Shown: positions 46,161 to 56,400, counted from the stretch's first letter. The stretch: DNA of 64,000 bases from Sphaerisporangium sp039871875 (GCF_039871875.1 NZ_JBDPMD010000043.1:16873-80872), one strand, 5' to 3'. Made by a program: numbers and translations. Notes: generated by a model from the letters alone, not told the origin.

Positions 46161-47864
46161 GTGGTGACTCAACAGAAAGTGCCCTCGGACCTGCGGGGCG
46201 AGCCGCCGGCGTCGCCGCTGCTGGAGCGGATCAGGGCGGGCATCATCGGGGACGACATGATTCTCCACGGGCCGTACGGGGCACGCCGGATCGTCTACGC
46301 CGACTACACGGCGTCGGGACGGTCCCTGGACTTCATCGAGGACTTCATCCGCGACCGGGTGCTCCCCGGGTACGCCAACACCCACACCGAGAGCTCCGGC
46401 ACGGGGCTGCAGACGGGGCGATTACGCGAGGAGGCCAGGAAGGCCGTCCACGACGCCGTGGGGGGCGGCCCGGACGATCTGGTGATCTTCTGCGGGTCCG
46501 GGGCGACCGCGGCCGTCAACAAGCTCGTCGGCCTCCTCGAACTGCGCGTCCCCGACGGGCTCGCGCGGCGGTACGGCCTGCTGGAACGCATCCCGGCGCA
46601 CGAGCGGCCCGTGGTGTTCGTCGGGCCGTACGAGCACCACTCCAACGAGCTGCCGTGGCGGGAGAGCATCGCCGACACCGTCGTCGTCGGCGAGGACCGG
46701 CACGGGCAGATCGACCTGTCCGCGCTGCGGGCCGGGCTGGAGCGGCACGCGGGGCGTCCGCTCATCGGGAGCTTCTCCGCGGCGTCCAACGTGACCGGCA
46801 TCCTGTCCGACACCGACGCGGTGTCCGCGCTGCTGCACGAGCACGGGGCGCTCGCGTTCTGGGACTACGCGGCGGCGGGGCCGTACGTGCCGATCCGGAT
46901 GGGGCCGAGCGCGCCCGGGCGGCGCGACCACAAGGACGCGATCTTCCTGTCCCCGCACAAGTTCATCGGCGGGCCGCAGACCCCCGGGGTGCTGGTGGTA
47001 CGGCGCGAGCTGGCACGGGGCGGCGTGCCGACCGCGCCCGGCGGCGGCACCGTGCTGTTCGTGGACCCGGCCGGGCACCGCTACCTGGACGACCCGGTGG
47101 CCCGTGAGGAGGGCGGCACCCCGGCCATCGTCGAGTCGATCAGGGCGGGACTGGTGTTCGGGCTGAAGCAGGCCGTGGGCACCGACGTCATCCAGGCGAG
47201 GGAGGAGCGGCTGTGGCGCCGCGCCCGCGAGCGGTGGGGGCGCAACCCGGCCATCGACATCCTCGGCGACCAGGACGCCCGGCGCCTGCCCATCGTGTCG
47301 CTGCGCGTCAGGTGCGGCGAGTTGTTCCTGCACCACAACTACGTCGTGGCGGTGCTGAACGATCTGCTCGGCGTGCAGGCCCGGGGCGGCTGCTCGTGCG
47401 CCGGGCCGTACGGCCACCGGCTGCTCGGCATCGACGACGCCAAGTCCCTGGAGTTCCGCACGGAGATCGCGCACGGCTGCGAGGGCATCAAGCCCGGATG
47501 GGTGCGGGTGAACTTCAACTACTTCATCTCCGACACCGTGTGCGACTACCTCATCGACGCCGTCGACCTGGTCGCCACGGCCGGCCACCGCCTCCTGCCG
47601 GACTACCGCTTCACCCCCGCCACCGGTCTGTGGCGCCACAGGGACGCACCCGTCGCACCGCCGACGAGCCTCGCCGACCTGCGGTACGGCTCCGCCGGCC
47701 CGCCGCGGACCCGCGCCGGCGAGCACACGCTGCCGGCGCAGCTGGACCAGGCCCGCGCGGTGCTGCGTACCCGCCCCGACGACATCGACCTGCGGCCGCC
47801 GGAACTGCCGGCCGGTTTCGAGCGTCTGCGCTGGTTCCCGTTGCCGGCCGCGTGCCTGGCGTGA
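46161..47864 (+). CDS. Class V aminotransferase-fold PLP-dependent enzyme
   Basis: A 567-residue PLP enzyme of the cysteine-desulfurase/isopenicillin-epimerase superfamily. The PLP lysine is in LSPHKFIGGPQT. Other marks are NTHTESSGTG, FCGSGATAAVNKLVG and the cysteine-rich GGCSCAGPYGHRLLGID. The last 100 residues extend beyond the usual fold. Bacterial proteins of this long form are annotated only as class V aminotransferases, and the reaction is unknown. The GTG start has a poor site. The gene is monocistronic, divergent from the methyltransferase, and possibly controlled by the inverted repeat at 46031-46071. Confidence 0.85.
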   Translation: MVTQQKVPSDLRGEPPASPLLERIRAGIIGDDMILHGPYGARRIVYADYTASGRSLDFIEDFIRDRVLPGYANTHTESSGTGLQTGRLREEARKAVHDAVGGGPDDLVIFCGSGATAAVNKLVGLLELRVPDGLARRYGLLERIPAHERPVVFVGPYEHHSNELPWRESIADTVVVGEDRHGQIDLSALRAGLERHAGRPLIGSFSAASNVTGILSDTDAVSALLHEHGALAFWDYAAAGPYVPIRMGPSAPGRRDHKDAIFLSPHKFIGGPQTPGVLVVRRELARGGVPTAPGGGTVLFVDPAGHRYLDDPVAREEGGTPAIVESIRAGLVFGLKQAVGTDVIQAREERLWRRARERWGRNPAIDILGDQDARRLPIVSLRVRCGELFLHHNYVVAVLNDLLGVQARGGCSCAGPYGHRLLGIDDAKSLEFRTEIAHGCEGIKPGWVRVNFNYFISDTVCDYLIDAVDLVATAGHRLLPDYRFTPATGLWRHRDAPVAPPTSLADLRYGSAGPPRTRAGEHTLPAQLDQARAVLRTRPDDIDLRPPELPAGFERLRWFPLPAACLA

Positions 47865-48064
47865 CCTGACCGGCCATCGCCGGTGACCGCCGGCGTCGTC
47901 TCGCCGTCCACCCGCGGCCGTGCGCCGACGGGCAATGGCCGTGCGCGTACGGTCAAGGACCGGCCTTCGGATCACCATACGAATTGGGTGCGCCACCACA
48001 GCAATCCGGCCTCATCAGTGTCCGTGAAGCGGCACCGGGCCGTTGTCCCATGGGAGGAGCACCT

Positions 48065-49456
48065 TTGTCACCACATCTCAGACGCCTCGTGTCCGTGCTG
48101 GCCGCCACGGGAGCCGCCGTGCTGCTCGCGGCGAGTCCCGCCACGGCGTTCGCGCCGCCGTACGACCCCGTGCCCGTGACTCCTTACGCTCAGCCGGCGG
48201 ACGCGGACGTTCCCAAGCGGGGCTGCGCGACGACGCTGTCGGATCCGAAGGACGCGACCGGGAGCATCCCGGCGATCCAGGTGATCTACGCCTGGCACGA
48301 CGGAGGCGGAGACAACTACGCCACCCACGTGGAGAACATCGCCAAGATCGTGGACCGGATGGACTGGGCGCTGGACGAGTCGACCAACTACGACCAGCAC
48401 TTCAACTTCAGCTGCCGCACCGGCCACGACACCAGCACGTACTCGGGCTACGCGCAGGCACTCGTGGTGCCTGAGAAGATCGAGAACGGCGTGATCGGCG
48501 GGAAGACGCTGATAGAGGTCGTCACGGCGGACCTCGCGGCGGCGGGATACGACGTGCCGAACCGCAGGTACCTCGTGTTCGAGGACTTCAACGGGAGCGC
48601 GGAGGCGAAGTACGACGCCGCCCAGGGCGGCATCGGTGTGGCGGTCTCCGGCGGGTGGGGCGGCAACATGTTGCACGAGTTGCTGCACCTCGGCCACCCG
48701 TCCTACGTCGACCACTCCAAGGTCACCGAGACGCCGGACGTGCTCAGCTATCCGGACGCGATGTCCAACCCGTTCTACGACTGGCTGCTCGACCACAACT
48801 TCAACTCCTACTACGACCCGAGCGAGACCACCGCGACCTTCTACACCGGCAACTACCCCGACACACGTAAGGTCAATGTGGCCACGTGGCCGTTCTTGAC
48901 GACGCCGGTCTGCTGTGATGTCGGTTACAGCAATGATCTGCTGACGGCGCAGGAGCGCACGGTCGAAGCCGACGCGCCGTACGCCACCCCGACCGGCTTC
49001 AGCGTGTCAGGCGGGGGCTGGATGCAGGTCACCCCACCCGGGCCGGACTCCGCCACCTCGGCCCGGTACTACGACGGACGGCGTTCGCTCACCATGAACG
49101 TCCAGTCGCACGCCAACGGCTTTGTGTCGGTGACGCGTAAGCCGGCGGTCACGGCGGGACAGCGGTACAAGTTCTCCGCCTGGATGACGACCTCGACATC
49201 CGGCAACGTACGGCTGCGGCTGTCGTGGTACAACTCCTCCAACACCCTGCTGTCCACCAGCGACAGCTCGCTCTACGGCCTCACGTCGAGCTGGTCGGAG
49301 TACTCGGTCTCGGCCATCGCACCGGCCAACGCCGCCTCCGTGCAACTCTCGGTGATGAGCCCCTCCGGCCAGACCTTCGCCTACCAACTCGACGCACTCC
49401 AGCTCAACCACTGCAACAACGGCAAGACAACCGACGGCTGCCGCCTCAACGGCTGA
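48065..49456 (+). CDS. Secreted zincin-like protein with C-terminal carbohydrate-binding-like domain
   Basis: A 463-residue exported protein. I place the start at a TTG with GGGAGGAG five bases upstream; an ATG five codons earlier is in frame but badly spaced. The signal peptide ends near SPATAFA. The middle domain holds GGNMLHELLHLGHPSYVDH, an HExxH zinc-peptidase motif with further histidines nearby that could complete the site. The pattern does not fit any one metzincin consensus, so the family is unassigned. Residues about 325-455 are a jelly-roll of the CBM4/9 type (YKFSAWMTTSTSGNVRLRL). Likely role: an extracellular protease that binds a glycan surface. Confidence 0.65.
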   Translation: MSPHLRRLVSVLAATGAAVLLAASPATAFAPPYDPVPVTPYAQPADADVPKRGCATTLSDPKDATGSIPAIQVIYAWHDGGGDNYATHVENIAKIVDRMDWALDESTNYDQHFNFSCRTGHDTSTYSGYAQALVVPEKIENGVIGGKTLIEVVTADLAAAGYDVPNRRYLVFEDFNGSAEAKYDAAQGGIGVAVSGGWGGNMLHELLHLGHPSYVDHSKVTETPDVLSYPDAMSNPFYDWLLDHNFNSYYDPSETTATFYTGNYPDTRKVNVATWPFLTTPVCCDVGYSNDLLTAQERTVEADAPYATPTGFSVSGGGWMQVTPPGPDSATSARYYDGRRSLTMNVQSHANGFVSVTRKPAVTAGQRYKFSAWMTTSTSGNVRLRLSWYNSSNTLLSTSDSSLYGLTSSWSEYSVSAIAPANAASVQLSVMSPSGQTFAYQLDALQLNHCNNGKTTDGCRLNG

Positions 49457-49461
49457 CCTGA

Positions 49462-49511
49462 CCCCACCCCGCCGCCCCCCCCGGCACCGCCGGGGCGGCG
49501 GCGGGGGTGGG
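49462..49511. terminator. GC-rich hairpin between convergent genes
   Basis: CCCCACCCCGCCGCCCC and the complementary GGGGCGGCGGCGGGGGTGGG pair through most of their length with a small bulge. It separates the secreted zincin-like gene from the convergent PASTA gene. Confidence 0.6.
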
Positions 49512-49528
49512 CGCCAACGGCGACGCGA

Positions 49529-52003
49529 TCACCAGATGTTGCACACGCGGAAGTCGTACTTGGAGCCGAACCCGGTGGAGGTGAAGTGCTGATATTCGGC
49601 GCTGCCCGGGACCGCCCACACCCAGGTGCCCTCGCCGTTCATCAGCGCGTGCAGTTCCCGGGTGCCGGGCACCGGGTTCTGGAAGCAGGCGAAGGCGGGG
49701 CCCTCCAGGACGAAACCCGCGTGGTTCCCCGAGCCCTGCGAGAAGTAGTAACTGCCCGGCTCGCGGCACTTGTCGGCTATCTGGCAGCGGAACTGATAGA
49801 TGGGCACGACACCCGGCACGCTGCCCACCTGGTCGGCCCGGTACACCTGCCCGAGCGTGCTCTGCGAGCTCCAGCCGGCCGGCCCGGCGCCTCCCGCGGA
49901 GATGAAGTTCGCGCGGTTCGGCGCGGGCGACTTGTAGCGCAGCAACGGGGTCGGCGCGGTGGACTCGAAGGTGAACGTCACCGGCTTCCCGGCCGCGAGG
50001 CGGGCGCCAGGGGCGGGGTCCTGGCCGTGGACCTTGTTCAGGTCCAGGGTGGGCTCGTTGTCGTTGGGGGCGCACTCCAGTTGCGCCTGGCGCAGCAGGG
50101 CGCAGGCCGCGTCGGGCGGCTGGCCCACGAGGTTCGGCACCACGGGCTCGCCGAGGTAGGTGACGGTGACCGTGCCGCCCGGGGGCAGGCCCGCTCCGGC
50201 GGCCGGGGTCTGCGTCTGGACCACGGCCGTGGGCGCCCCCTGGCCGGACTCCTGCTGTGCGCAGGCCAGGCCCGCCTGCTGGACGGCCGCGCACGCCTCG
50301 GCGACCGGCCGTCCGGTGAAGGTCCCCACCTCGACCTGGGCGGGGGACACCACGGTGACCGTGGTGCCGGTGGCCGCGGGGGTGTCAGGGCGGGGATCCT
50401 GCGCGGTCACCACGCCGACCTGCGCGGCGGCCTTGGCCAAGCCCTCGGAGCGCTGGGCGCACTTGAGCCGTGCCTTGAGCAGGGCCTCGCAGGCCTGCGC
50501 CGCGGGCACGCCCACCACGGCGGGGACCGTGACGGGGCCGCGGTACAGGACCGTGACGGCGCTGCCGCGGGCGGCGCGGGAGCCGGCGGCCGGGTCGGTG
50601 GCCAGCACGGTGTCCGTCTCCGCCTGCCCGTCCACGCCGCTCTGGGCGACCGGCAGGCAGCGGAACTCGGGACGCAGCCGGGCGCAGGCCTGCTCGCGGG
50701 GCAGGCCGACCACGTCGGGCACGACCTCCCTCCTCGGCGTCGGGGAGGCGCTCGGCCGGGAGACCTTGGGCGCGGCCGTGACGGGCGGCGGCTGCCGGAC
50801 CGGCAGCACCGTCCGCGTCGGGCTGGGCGTGGGGAGGGGGTTGTCGGCCAGGCCGCCCGCGCCGTCCACGTCGATGCTGGTCTTCCTGCCGCTGGAGTCG
50901 AACGAGATGACGACGGGGCTCTTCGGGTCGTTCACCCAGACGCGGTCGTCGCGCACGGTGAGCTGGAAGCCGTTGGAGGGGCTCTCCACCGTCTCCTGCC
51001 GCACCTTCCCGGTGGCGAGGTCGGCGATGAGGACCTGCAGCTCGGTGAGGTCGGGGATGTACACGCGCCCGTGGTGCACCACGGGCGCGTCGAAGGTGTG
51101 CCCCTCGCGGCCGGGGAGCCGCAGGTTCCGCGCGTGGCGGGAGTTGAAGTCGCCCGTGGTCAGCACGCCGGTGCTCGGCACCACGACGGCCACCAGCGGG
51201 GAGGCGGTGCCGGGCTGGGAGACGACGCCGTTCCTGGCGCCGAGGTCGACCTGCCGGCGCAGGCCGCCGGAGCCGTAGAGGGCGGCCTGGCCCGTGGTCT
51301 GCCGGTAGATCACCGGCGCGTCGGAGACCAGGGTGAGCGCGGCGGCCTCGCCCGGGGCGGCGACCTGCTGGCGGCCCTTCACCGTGGTGCCGTCGATCTC
51401 CAGCAGTTCGCCGCCGCCCGCGGAGTAAGCCCAGGCCGTACCGGTCGAGTCGACCACCGCCGCGCTGATCGGCGGGGTGCCGACCTGCCCCCGGCCGCCG
51501 CGCTTGCCGTCGAGCTTCTTGAGCCCGCCGGTCCTGCGGTCCACGAGGTAGGTCTCGCCACCGCCGGTCACCAGGTCGAGCTTGCCCTTGGACTCGGGGT
51601 GCCGCTCGGACCGGTCCGGCCGCAGCGTGTCGGTGGGCAGGCGGGTCGCGACCCCGGTGTCGTTGTTGACGACCCAGATGGAGTCCGGGCCCACCTGGAC
51701 GACTTCAAGAGTTTCCTTGCCTACTGCGAGCTTCACCGCTGTTTGAGCATCAATCTGCTGATTGTCGCCATTGATGTGGATTACTCCGCTGCCCTTCGGC
51801 AGATACGCGCTTCCGTCGCCGAACGCGGCCTTGGAGGTGCGGTATCCGGCCCCGAAACCGGCCGCTATCACCAGCGCCGCCAGCGCGGCACCGATTACGG
51901 CGCGGTTGGCCCAGATACCGGGCTTCGCCGCTGGTGGGAATCGACGCAGGCGTCCCGCGGCCGATCTGCCGGCGGATAACAGGGAAGCCACCAAGCCGGA
52001 CAT
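49529..52003 (-). CDS. Membrane-anchored protein with propeller-like region and four PASTA domains
   Basis: An 824-residue protein. A single membrane helix lies near residues 33-55, preceded by a short basic tail. The outer part begins with a WD/NHL-like beta-rich stretch (about 60-390). Four PASTA domains follow a Pro-rich linker (about 440-700), starting VVPDVVGLPREQ, VPAVVGVPAAQ, VGTFTGRPVAE and VVPNLVGQPPD. A novel C-terminal domain with several cysteines closes it. PASTA domains bind peptidoglycan fragments or beta-lactams and usually sit on a Ser/Thr kinase. Here there is no kinase domain, although a separate transmembrane kinase is encoded 6 kb away. Each PASTA copy has a C-x8/9-C pair. 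Start ATG 52003 with GGAAGAG. Confidence 0.82.
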   Translation of the reverse strand: MSGLVASLLSAGRSAAGRLRRFPPAAKPGIWANRAVIGAALAALVIAAGFGAGYRTSKAAFGDGSAYLPKGSGVIHINGDNQQIDAQTAVKLAVGKETLEVVQVGPDSIWVVNNDTGVATRLPTDTLRPDRSERHPESKGKLDLVTGGGETYLVDRRTGGLKKLDGKRGGRGQVGTPPISAAVVDSTGTAWAYSAGGGELLEIDGTTVKGRQQVAAPGEAAALTLVSDAPVIYRQTTGQAALYGSGGLRRQVDLGARNGVVSQPGTASPLVAVVVPSTGVLTTGDFNSRHARNLRLPGREGHTFDAPVVHHGRVYIPDLTELQVLIADLATGKVRQETVESPSNGFQLTVRDDRVWVNDPKSPVVISFDSSGRKTSIDVDGAGGLADNPLPTPSPTRTVLPVRQPPPVTAAPKVSRPSASPTPRREVVPDVVGLPREQACARLRPEFRCLPVAQSGVDGQAETDTVLATDPAAGSRAARGSAVTVLYRGPVTVPAVVGVPAAQACEALLKARLKCAQRSEGLAKAAAQVGVVTAQDPRPDTPAATGTTVTVVSPAQVEVGTFTGRPVAEACAAVQQAGLACAQQESGQGAPTAVVQTQTPAAGAGLPPGGTVTVTYLGEPVVPNLVGQPPDAACALLRQAQLECAPNDNEPTLDLNKVHGQDPAPGARLAAGKPVTFTFESTAPTPLLRYKSPAPNRANFISAGGAGPAGWSSQSTLGQVYRADQVGSVPGVVPIYQFRCQIADKCREPGSYYFSQGSGNHAGFVLEGPAFACFQNPVPGTRELHALMNGEGTWVWAVPGSAEYQHFTSTGFGSKYDFRVCNIW

Positions 52004-52138
52004 CGCACTCTTCCATTCATGAACGGGCGGCCAAATCAAGCACGTCATTCCTAGCGATGTCCGAGAATAGGACCTTACGTCCGCCCAGCGCCGCCGTTCG
52101 CGATGGGAAGGCCTCCCCATGGAAACGTTGGAGAGATC

Positions 52139-52813
52139 ATGACCGTGATGCGGGTCGAGAAGCGGGACCACGTCGTCGAACTGACCGCGCAGGACCGGCT
52201 CACCTTCGGCCGCGCCCGCGACTGCACGATCTGCCTGGACCCCGAGGACACCGGCATCTCCCGCGTCGCCGGCGCCGTCACGTCCGAGGGGGGCACCTGG
52301 TGGTTGTCCAACCGTTCGGAGACCCGGCCCCTGTCGGTCGTCGACGACCTGGGCTTCCGCAGCGTCCTCGCCCCCGGCCGCCGCGTCGCGGTGGAGACCC
52401 CCACCAAGGTGCTGATCGACGGCTCCCGCCACCGCCACGGCCTCACCCTCACCCCCGCCGGAGCCGGCACGGCCCCTCCGCCTCCCGTCCCCGCCTCCGG
52501 CACCACCCCCACCGCCACCGGCGCCGAAGTCATGATCAGCGCGGCGGACCGCCTGGCGATGGTGGCCCTGTTCATGGGCTACCTGGAGGACCCTCCCAAG
52601 TACGACCCCCACCCCAAGGACTACGCCGCCGCGGCGGCCCGCCTCGGCTGGAAACGCACCACTTTGGTGAAGCGGATCGAATACCTCCGCACCCGCCTGG
52701 ACGCCGCGGGCGTCCCCAACATGAAGGGCTTCAACGCCCTCGCCAACCTGGCCGAGTACGCCATCAGCCGCGGCCTCGTCACCCGCGAGGACCTCGCGGA
52801 ACTGCGCCGCTGA
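52139..52813 (+). CDS. FHA domain protein with C-terminal helix-turn-helix-like region
   Basis: A 224-residue protein. Residues about 5-95 form an FHA fold (LTFGRARDCTICL and ISRVAGAVTSEGGTWWL), although the core S-R-x-H is S-R-V-A here. A Pro/Ala linker leads to a helical C-terminus (about 130-224; ADRLAMVALFMGYLE, RTTLVKRIEYLRTRLD) that resembles a winged helix. FHA proteins bind phosphothreonine, and the Ser/Thr kinase encoded downstream would be the natural writer. This is a plausible regulator for the secretion locus. The ATG has GGAG five bases upstream. Divergent from the PASTA gene across 135 bases. Confidence 0.75.
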   Translation: MTVMRVEKRDHVVELTAQDRLTFGRARDCTICLDPEDTGISRVAGAVTSEGGTWWLSNRSETRPLSVVDDLGFRSVLAPGRRVAVETPTKVLIDGSRHRHGLTLTPAGAGTAPPPPVPASGTTPTATGAEVMISAADRLAMVALFMGYLEDPPKYDPHPKDYAAAAARLGWKRTTLVKRIEYLRTRLDAAGVPNMKGFNALANLAEYAISRGLVTREDLAELRR

Positions 52814-53030
52814 GCCCACACGCACGGACCACCGGACCGATGGTTCCCCCCTGCCCGCCCTGACCGCCGCCGCCGAGCCCGCACCGGCGGACCGCCGGAC
52901 CGACGCTTCCCCTGCTCGTCCCGGTTCATCGGTGCCGAGCCCGCGCATCGCGGGCCCAGCGGACCAGTGGTTCCCGCCTGCTCGTCCCGGTCATCGGTGC
53001 CGGGCCCGCGCGGGCGGGCCGCCGGGTGGG
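52812..53030 (+). repeat. Degenerate tandem repeat of about 63 bp, three copies plus a partial
   Basis: Units begin at about 52812, 52875, 52937 and 53002, so the periods are 63, 62 and 65 bases. Copies share GAGCCC at the left, a CGGACC core, GGTTCCC or CTTCCC in the middle, and TGCTCGTCCCGG with ATCGGTGCC at the right in copies 2 and 3. The array fills the gap between the FHA gene and the WXG100 gene. No open frame or hairpin explains it. Confidence 0.65.
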
Positions 53031-53106
53031 AAGCCCTTCCCATACCGCCGCGTGGGTCGTGCTGTCTAGCGTCGGTGCCGACATCGACCTGGCTAAGGAG
53101 TCTGTG

Positions 53107-53370
53107 ATGACGGTCATCGGCGGCGAGATCCCCCAGTTGCACTCGCTCAACTCGAACTTCCAGCGGCAGTCCGCGGCGGTGGACACCCTGCTGCGCGAGC
53201 TGCGCAACGAGCTGGCCAACACCTACTGGCGCGGCGGCGCGGCCGACCGCTTCCGTGCCTCCTGGAGCGGCGAGTACGAGCCCGCCCTCACCCGCCTGTC
53301 CGCCGCGCTGCAGGACGCCGCCACCGAGGTGCGCCGCCGCGCCGAGGCCCTGGAGCAGGTCGGCGGCTGA
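53107..53370 (+). CDS. WXG100 family (ESX-like) secretion substrate
   Basis: An 87-residue helical hairpin protein with the hallmark W-x-G turn: NTYWRGGAADRFRASW. Length and position fit EsxA-type WXG100 proteins exported by type VII systems. Start ATG with AAGGAG six bases upstream. It lies just before a large FHA-EccC ATPase, the expected motor, and is probably its substrate or co-substrate. The conserved YxxxD/E secretion signal is not obvious at the C-terminus. Confidence 0.88.
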   Translation: MTVIGGEIPQLHSLNSNFQRQSAAVDTLLRELRNELANTYWRGGAADRFRASWSGEYEPALTRLSAALQDAATEVRRRAEALEQVGG

Positions 53371-53378
53371 CCCCGGCG

Positions 53379-53423
53379 GGACACGAGAGGACACGGGCGG
53401 ACACCAGAGGACACGAGAGGACC
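53379..53423 (+). repeat. 10-bp tandem repeat upstream of the EccC start
   Basis: Four and a half near-perfect copies (GGACACGAGA, GGACACGGGC, GGACACCAGA, GGACACGAGA, GGACC) run up to the ribosome binding site GAGAGGA (53415-53421), which is made of repeat sequence, six bases before the GTG. Confidence 0.75.
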
Positions 53424-53427
53424 GGCG

Positions 53428-56400
53428 GTGGAACGGGAGTTGCGGGTCGTGACGGACGGCCACGAGACGGCGGTCGTCCTGCACGCCGACCCACAGGCCA
53501 CCGTCGCGGACCTCACCCGCGCCCTATCCACAGCGGGCCTGCCCCCCGGCGCCCCACTGTGGCTCGACGGCCACCCGGTACCGGAGACCCGGCGACTCAC
53601 CGACCTCCGCCTCCCCATAGGCGCCCGCCTGGAGTTCGCCCCCCTCCCCGCCGCCCCGGCACGGCACACCGCCCCGTCCCTTCACGGCACGCGAGGCGAA
53701 GCAGGGGTACCGGGCCCCAGCCCGGCCGCTCGGGGCGCGGGTGGCGTGACCGCGGCGGCGGAAGCCGGTCCGTTCTCTCACCCTGCGGGAGGCGACACGA
53801 GGGCATCGGTACCCGGGGCGGCCCTTCGGGGGGCGGGTGGCGTGACGGCGGCGATGGGTGGCCACCTGTCTGTCCGGGGTGGGGGGTTCGAGGTGGCGGT
53901 GGTCGGTGGGGCGGGGGGTGCTGTGGTCGCGGAGGTGGAGGCCGGTACGCCTGTGGCGGTCGGGAGGGCGCCTGGCTCGGGGGGGCTCGTGCTGGCGGAC
54001 CCTGAGGTGAGCCGGGTTCACGCGACTCTGGTGCCCGCGGGGGACGGGAGTGCCGAGCTGAGGGACGAGGGGTCGCGTAACGGGGTCGCGTGGCGGGGGG
54101 TGCGGCTCAGTGGGAGCGCGGTGGTCTCTCCTGGGGACGTCTTCGGGGTGGGGGAGACCGTGGTCACGGTGCGGGAGAGTGATCCGCCGGACGCGCCGGT
54201 CGAGGTGGGGGGCGGGGGGGACGTGCTGCTGTTCAACCGGCCGCCGCGTATCCCCCTCACGCGGGTGGCGCCGGTGTACACCGTGCCGCGGCGGCCGGAG
54301 GAGCCGCGGGCGGTGCGGTTCCCCCTGGTCGCGATCCTGCTGCCGCTGGTGCTCGCGGGGGCGGCCTACGCGCTCTTCCCGGGGGCGGGGTACTTCCTGA
54401 TCTTTCTCGCGCTGTCACCGGTCCTGATGCTCGCCAACGTCGTGTCGGATCGGCGCGGGGGGCGGCGCGACCATCGCAAGGCGGTTCAGGAGTACGAGCG
54501 GAAACGGGCACTGCTGGAGGAGAGCCTCGCCGCGGCCGCCGACGCCCAGGGGCGCGCGGGGCGGGACGCGTCGCCCGACCCGGCACGGCTGCTGCGGGTC
54601 GCCACGGGGCCGACGAGGCGGCTGTTCGAGCGGCGGCCGCATGACGAGGACTTCCTGCGGCTGCGGGTGGGGCTCGCCTCCACACCGATCGAGGCCACGT
54701 TCACAGGGCCGGGGGCCGAGGAGCCGCCCGAGCTTCCCCTGATCCACCACGCGCCGGTCACCGTCGAACTGCCCGCCGCGGGCGTGCTCGGCCTCGCCGG
54801 ACCCCGGCCCGCGGTGCTCGCCACGGCACGGGCCGTGCTGGCCCACCTCGCCACGCTCCACGGGCCGCACGACGCCGGCATCGTGGTGCTGACCGGCGCC
54901 GAGGAGGCGGCCGACTGGGAATGGGTCACCTGGCTGCCCCACGCCCTGCCCCACTCCCCCGACTTCGCCTGCCGGCGCATGGTCGCCACCGACGCCCGTC
55001 AGGCCACCGCGCGCCTCGCCGAGATCGGGGCCGTCGTCGAGGAACGGCGCGCCGAACGCCGGGCGACGCTGCGCGCCGGAGGGCCGAGCGGCCGACGGCT
55101 GGTCGTGGTGGCCGACCGGGCACGGCGGCTGCGCGGCCTGCCGGGCCTCGCCGAGTTGCTCGCCGACGGGCCCGAGGCGGGCGTGTACGCGATCTGCCTG
55201 GACGACGACGAGACCAGCCTCCCGGACGAGTGCCGGGCCACCGTCGTGGTGACGAGCGCGTCCGGCACCCGGGCCCGGGTGCACCGGCCGGACGGGTCCG
55301 TCACCGAGTCGGTGCTGCTGGACCGCCTCTCCCCCGCCGACGCGCGGCGGCTCGGCCACGCGATGGCACCGGTGCGGGTGCTCGGCGGCCGTTCCGGCGG
55401 CGGCGCGGAACTCCCCAGATCGGTCGGCTTCCTCGACCTGGCCGGCCTCGGTGACACCCCCACGCCCGAGGACGTCGCCGCACGCTGGGCGGCCGGCGCG
55501 CGGAGCACCGCGGTGACGCTCGGCGCCGGGGCCGACGGGCCGGTCACCGTGGATCTGCGCCGGGACGGGCCGCACGCCCTGATCGCGGGCACCAGCGGCG
55601 CCGGCAAGTCGGAGCTGCTGCAGACCCTCGTCGCGGGCCTGGCCCTCGGCAACACCCCCGACGCGCTGTCGATGGTGCTGGTCGACTACAAGGGTGGCAG
55701 CGCGTTCGCCGAGTGCCGCGACCTGCCGCACTGCGCCGGCATGGTCACCGACCTGGACGGCCACCTGGTGTCGCGCGCCCTGGCGTCCCTCAACGCCGAG
55801 CTGAAGCGGCGCGAGCGGCTGTTCGCCGAGGTGGAGGCCAAGGACATCGAGGACTACTGGGCGGCGGGCGGCACGCCCCTCCCCCGCCTGGTGATCGTCA
55901 TCGACGAGTTCGCGTCCCTGGTGGAGGAGGTGCCCGAGTTCGTCACCGGGGTCGTCGGCATCGGGATGCGGGGCCGCAGCCTCGGCGTGCACGTCGTGCT
56001 CGCCACGCAGCGTCCGGCGGGCGTGGTGAACGCCGAACTGCGTGCCAACCTGAACCTCCGGATCTGCCTGCGTGTCACCAGCGCCTCCGACAGCGGCGAC
56101 GTGATCGACGTGCCCGACGCGGTCCGGCTGTCCCGGCATCTCCCGGGGCGGGCGTACCTGCGCGCGGGCCACTCCGACCTCACGCTGCTGCAGGTGGCCC
56201 ACGCCGGGCGTCCCCGCGAACGGCCGGACGCGAACTCCGGCGCCGCGGAACCGGTCAGGGTGACGCCGCGATCGGTCACCGAGGTGGGGTTCCCCGCGCC
56301 GGTGAGCCCCGGCGCGTCCCCCGAGGCCGGGCCGGACCGGGAGACCGACCTCGGCGTGCTGGTCGCGGCCATCAGGGGCGCGGCCCGGCGCGGCGGGGCG

